From Candidatus Saccharimonadota bacterium (GTDB taxonomy: Bacteria > Patescibacteriota > Saccharimonadia > Saccharimonadales > JAGQNJ01), in contig JAGQNJ010000016.1 of assembly GCA_020428115.1 (NCBI GenBank), positions 1 to 16,341 on the forward strand: DNA of 16,341 bases, read 5' to 3'. The notes beneath the pieces were generated by a model. It worked only from the letters and a program-made list of their open reading frames with translations. It ran no database searches and was not told where the DNA came from. The translations under genes were made by a program, and so were the position numbers. Of the stretch, positions 14,402 through 16,341 are shown piece by piece (the first letter of the stretch is position 1; each line of letters opens with the position of its first letter).

Positions 14402-14959
14402 ATGCAATCTGTTATAGAGCAAGTAAACGCATCTTTTGCAAAATCTGCTGTGGTTGATGTCCGCAGTGGTGACACCGTGCGCGTGCACCAAAAGATTAAA
14501 GAAGGCAAAAAGGAACGTGTCCAAGTATTTGAAGGCTTGGTAATTCGCGTCGACCGTAAAAACAGTCATACTGCACGAATCACCGTGCGCCGTATGAGCG
14601 GTGGCATTGGCGTAGAGAAGAGTTATTTACTGCACTCCCCACTTGTTCTTAAGGTTGAGGTAGTCAAACGAAGTAAAGTACGTCGTAACTACCTGACTTA
14701 TATGCGCAGTCGTACTGGCAAATCAGCTCGTATGACAGGTGTTGATTTTGATAAAGAAGCCGTTAATGCGGTGCACGACGAGAAAGCCGAAGCCGAAGAG
14801 GCTAAAATGCACGAAAAAGCCGAGGCTGACCACGAAGCAAAAGCTGCCAAGGAGTCTGAAAAGGAAGCCGAGCTCGAGAAAAAGGCTGCCGAAGTAGCCG
14901 CTCGTCACGAAGCTGAAGCTTCAAGCGATACAGATACGGCAGCTACCGAAAAAGCCTAA
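14402..14959 (+). CDS. rplS: Ribosomal protein bL19 with a long charged C-terminal extension
   Basis: bL19 sits at the 30S-50S interface. Residues 1-112 are the family core: VRSGDTVRVHQKIKEGKKER, VQVFEGLVIRV, TVRRMSGGIGVEKSYLLHSP, then KVRRNYLTYMRSRTGKSAR. The full protein has 185 residues against about 115 in most bacteria. The extra 70 or so (113-185) are almost only Glu, Lys, Ala and His, strongly helical and without cysteine or aromatic residues, ending in a Ser/Thr/Asp tail. No trmD or rimM is next to it, although these are common neighbours of rplS. It has its own promoter, likely leaderless, and its stop codon overlaps that of the convergent aroD. Confidence 0.97.
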   Translation: MQSVIEQVNASFAKSAVVDVRSGDTVRVHQKIKEGKKERVQVFEGLVIRVDRKNSHTARITVRRMSGGIGVEKSYLLHSPLVLKVEVVKRSKVRRNYLTYMRSRTGKSARMTGVDFDKEAVNAVHDEKAEAEEAKMHEKAEADHEAKAAKESEKEAELEKKAAEVAARHEAEASSDTDTAATEKA

Positions 14960-15660
14960 TTTGTAGTCGGATACAAATTACTCAGATATTTATGAGTGGC
15001 CTCTAGATCCATTTGCCCCGGTACCAAAGCATCACCGCCGCAGTAGGCGTAGACAAGTCGTGAACCGAGTGCGGGTAGTGCAACTCTGGATAGTGGCCCC
15101 CAAGCACCCATTCCCACAACAATGAGATTACCGAGGTGGGCATGCTCCGCGGTAAATTGTTCCAGTGTGCGATAATCAGCTCGACTTTGTACCGTACATG
15201 CAAACTTCTTATAATCACAAGCTGGAGTACTGCCATACTGTGCGTGCAAATCGGCAGGTGAGCGTATACCTTTCATGTCATGCCTGGATATAATACGTAC
15301 TACGTCATTGTCACGAGCAAGGTTTGCTATAGAATCACGTATGCTGGCACTGTGTTCGATATCAATGCCATCGACATCCTCGATCAAGCTCGTAAATAAG
15401 TTCAACCGCTCTAGTTCAGTTCCTCGCCATGTGCCACCTTCTCGCCGGGTTCTGATGGTTAGCAAGGTAGGTAAAGATCCTATTGCTTGTATTTGTTCGC
15501 GGAGATAGTTCGGATCATGGCATGGTAATAGATCTGCTCGTAGCTCAGCAATATCCGCAAACTCCTGGATTTGTTCCAGTGAGTCGGGGTTAAGAGGTTT
15601 ATCAATAACTGCTGCAAGGTGCGGTGGAGGTGTTTGTAGGATTGAACGTAGTTGATTCAT
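14956..15660 (-). CDS. aroD: Type I 3-dehydroquinate dehydratase
   Basis: Converts 3-dehydroquinate to 3-dehydroshikimate through a Schiff base, the third step of the shikimate pathway. The 234-residue product has the type I TIM-barrel layout. Active-site residues appear to be present: ELRAD (Glu39, Arg41), SRHDM (catalytic His127), KKFACTV (Schiff-base lysine most likely Lys152), GMGAWGPLSRVALPALGSRL (Arg192) and VPGQMDL (Gln216). Enzyme activity is therefore likely. No other shikimate gene lies in the window, so it may serve a scattered pathway or salvage. It runs opposite to rplS with a 4-bp overlap at the stops, and diverges from rnhB. Confidence 0.92.
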   Translation of the reverse strand: MNQLRSILQTPPPHLAAVIDKPLNPDSLEQIQEFADIAELRADLLPCHDPNYLREQIQAIGSLPTLLTIRTRREGGTWRGTELERLNLFTSLIEDVDGIDIEHSASIRDSIANLARDNDVVRIISRHDMKGIRSPADLHAQYGSTPACDYKKFACTVQSRADYRTLEQFTAEHAHLGNLIVVGMGAWGPLSRVALPALGSRLVYAYCGGDALVPGQMDLEATHKYLSNLYPTTN

Positions 15661-15666
15661 ACGTAC

Positions 15667-15672
15667 ATAGTA
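15667..15672 (-). promoter_or_regulatory. -10 box (TACTAT) of aroD, probably leaderless
   Basis: On the minus strand TACTAT ends 6 nt before the ATG at 15660. An alternative CATAAT at 15672-15677 would give a leader of about 5 nt. No good -35 and no SD are visible. Confidence 0.45.
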
Positions 15673-15709
15673 TTATGTTTGAACATGCCAACTGCAAGCA
15701 CAAGGAGTT

Positions 15710-15718
15710 TGGTATACT
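15710..15718 (+). promoter_or_regulatory. Extended -10 promoter of rnhB (TGGTATACT), probably leaderless
   Basis: TGn plus TATACT ends 7 nt before the ATG at 15726. This promoter position argues against the longer in-frame starts at 15624 or 15675. Confidence 0.6.
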
Positions 15719-15725
15719 GAATGAT

Positions 15726-16280
15726 ATGATAGGGATAGATGAAGTTGGGCGAGGGTGTTGGGCTGGACCGCTGTTGATCGTCGCAGCGCGGCAACGTAGT
15801 GTGCTGCCAGGCGGCCTTAAGGATTCTAAAAAGCTATCTAAAAAGCAGAGAGAAACACTCATTCTAGCTATCCAGTCTAGCTGTGATCTTGGTGAGGGCT
15901 GGGTAGAGCCGGCAGAAATTGATGAACTTGGTTTAACCAAAGCTATGGAACTAGGCGTGGCCAGAGCACTTGAAGCAGTTGGTGCAGCTGTCGATGAAGA
16001 TATTATTATGGACGGGACAATAAATTATTGCCCACAACAATTTGTTAAAGTGCAGTGCATAGCACGGGCAGATGACACGCACTCGATAGTTAGTGCAGCG
16101 AGTATTTATGCAAAGGTGACTCGTGACGCACGTATGGTGGAGTTGGCCAAAACGCACCCTAAGTACGGGTTTGATGCCCACGTGGGCTACGGCACAAAGG
16201 CGCACAGTACCGCGCTGAAACAGTACGGAGTGTGTGCCTTGCACAGAATGTCATATAAGCCCATCCAGGCACTGCTATAA
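15726..16280 (+). CDS. rnhB: Ribonuclease HII
   Basis: Cleaves RNA in RNA-DNA hybrids and single ribonucleotides in DNA. The 184-residue product starts directly at the family's first strand, MIGIDEVGRGCWAGP, with acidic active-site residues Asp5, Glu6, Asp96 (IIMDG) and Asp134 (AKVTRD). Other landmarks are LKDSKKLS, SIVSAASIYAKVTRD and PKYGFDAHVGYGTKAH. The usual GRGPLAGP reads GRGCWAGP. Starts at 15624 or 15675 would add 34 or 17 residues unlike the family and would lie upstream of the promoter. The next gene follows 10 nt later and appears to be yraN, a common rnhB neighbour. Confidence 0.95.
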   Translation: MIGIDEVGRGCWAGPLLIVAARQRSVLPGGLKDSKKLSKKQRETLILAIQSSCDLGEGWVEPAEIDELGLTKAMELGVARALEAVGAAVDEDIIMDGTINYCPQQFVKVQCIARADDTHSIVSAASIYAKVTRDARMVELAKTHPKYGFDAHVGYGTKAHSTALKQYGVCALHRMSYKPIQALL

Positions 16281-16290
16281 GTTTTGCCCA

Positions 16291-16341
16291 ATGAGCACCA
16301 CAAGCACTGGACGTGCCGCTGAAGATTCTGCTGCAAAATAT
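16291..16341 (+). CDS. YraN/UPF0102 family protein, N-terminus only
   Basis: Seventeen codons before the window ends: MSTTSTGRAAEDSAAKY. The GRAAEDSAAKY pattern matches the start of UPF0102 (YraN) proteins, predicted nuclease-fold proteins, which begin with a G..AE..A..YL helix. The frequent rnhB-yraN gene order supports the call. No SD is seen, so it is probably translated by coupling with rnhB. Confidence 0.6.
   Translation, partial: MSTTSTGRAAEDSAAKY

Noticed and set aside
15624..15725. Longer rnhB starting at 15624 or 15675
   Set aside because: It would read through the aroD start region, lies upstream of the rnhB -10 box, and adds residues absent from the family.
1..16341. UGA recoding, as in Gracilibacteria or SR1
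   Set aside because: TGA ends dnaE and the whiB-like gene at the expected positions, and no conserved protein needs read-through.
1..16341. tRNA or rRNA genes, CRISPR arrays, insertion sequences, riboswitches
   Set aside because: All gaps are under about 80 bp and are filled by promoters; no CCA-ended cloverleaf, repeat array or transposase is present.

Overview
The window looks like chromosomal DNA of a Patescibacteria (CPR) genome, most likely Candidatus Saccharibacteria (TM7). The evidence is indirect: short intergenic gaps, compact housekeeping genes, a stand-alone cysteine-free PilB-type ATPase, a WhiB-like protein outside an obvious actinobacterial setting, and the style of the gene set. 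TGA is used as a real stop (for example dnaE and the whiB-like gene), so the UGA=Gly code of Gracilibacteria/SR1 does not apply. There are no rRNA or tRNA genes, IS elements, prophage genes or CRISPR arrays, and no gene-free stretch longer than about 80 bp.

Layout. 1-2503: end of an unidentified gene, gatB (Glu/Asp-tRNA amidotransferase B) and a MOSC-domain protein. 2579-4199: galU, a small one-helix membrane protein and a YtxH-like protein. 4263-8500: dnaE (replicative DNA polymerase III alpha) overlapping a SpoU/TrmH-type RNA methyltransferase. 8546-12887: four separately promoted genes (a purD-like ATP-grasp ligase, a membrane-anchored CAP/SCP protein, a PilB/GspE-like ATPase, and a WhiB-like Fe-S protein). 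12895-14034 (minus): malic enzyme, convergent with the whiB-like gene. 14099-14959: an 83-residue orphan, then rplS with a long charged tail. 14956-15660 (minus): type I 3-dehydroquinate dehydratase, convergent with rplS. 15726 to the end: rnhB and the first 17 codons of a YraN/UPF0102 gene.

The most striking pattern is not a gene. Eleven of the apparent transcription-unit heads have a recognisable -10 hexamer ending only 6-9 nt before the start codon, with no Shine-Dalgarno sequence between. Several have in-frame stops inside or next to the -10 box that rule out an earlier start. Transcription would begin at, or within about 3 nt of, the start codon, so these mRNAs should be leaderless. By contrast, most apparently internal genes (gatB, the two small genes after galU) and the 83-residue orphan have SD-like sequences. 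About half of the leaderless promoters carry an extended TGn -10 element.

Functionally the window is mostly information processing (GatB, DnaE, RNA methyltransferase, L19, RNase HII) with scattered, pathway-incomplete metabolic genes (GalU, PurD-like, malic enzyme, AroD, MOSC). This fits a reduced, probably host-dependent cell. The best candidates for unusual biology are the leaderless architecture, the WhiB-like protein with a dyad placed in its promoter, the diverged PurD-like protein, and the CAP-domain membrane protein.
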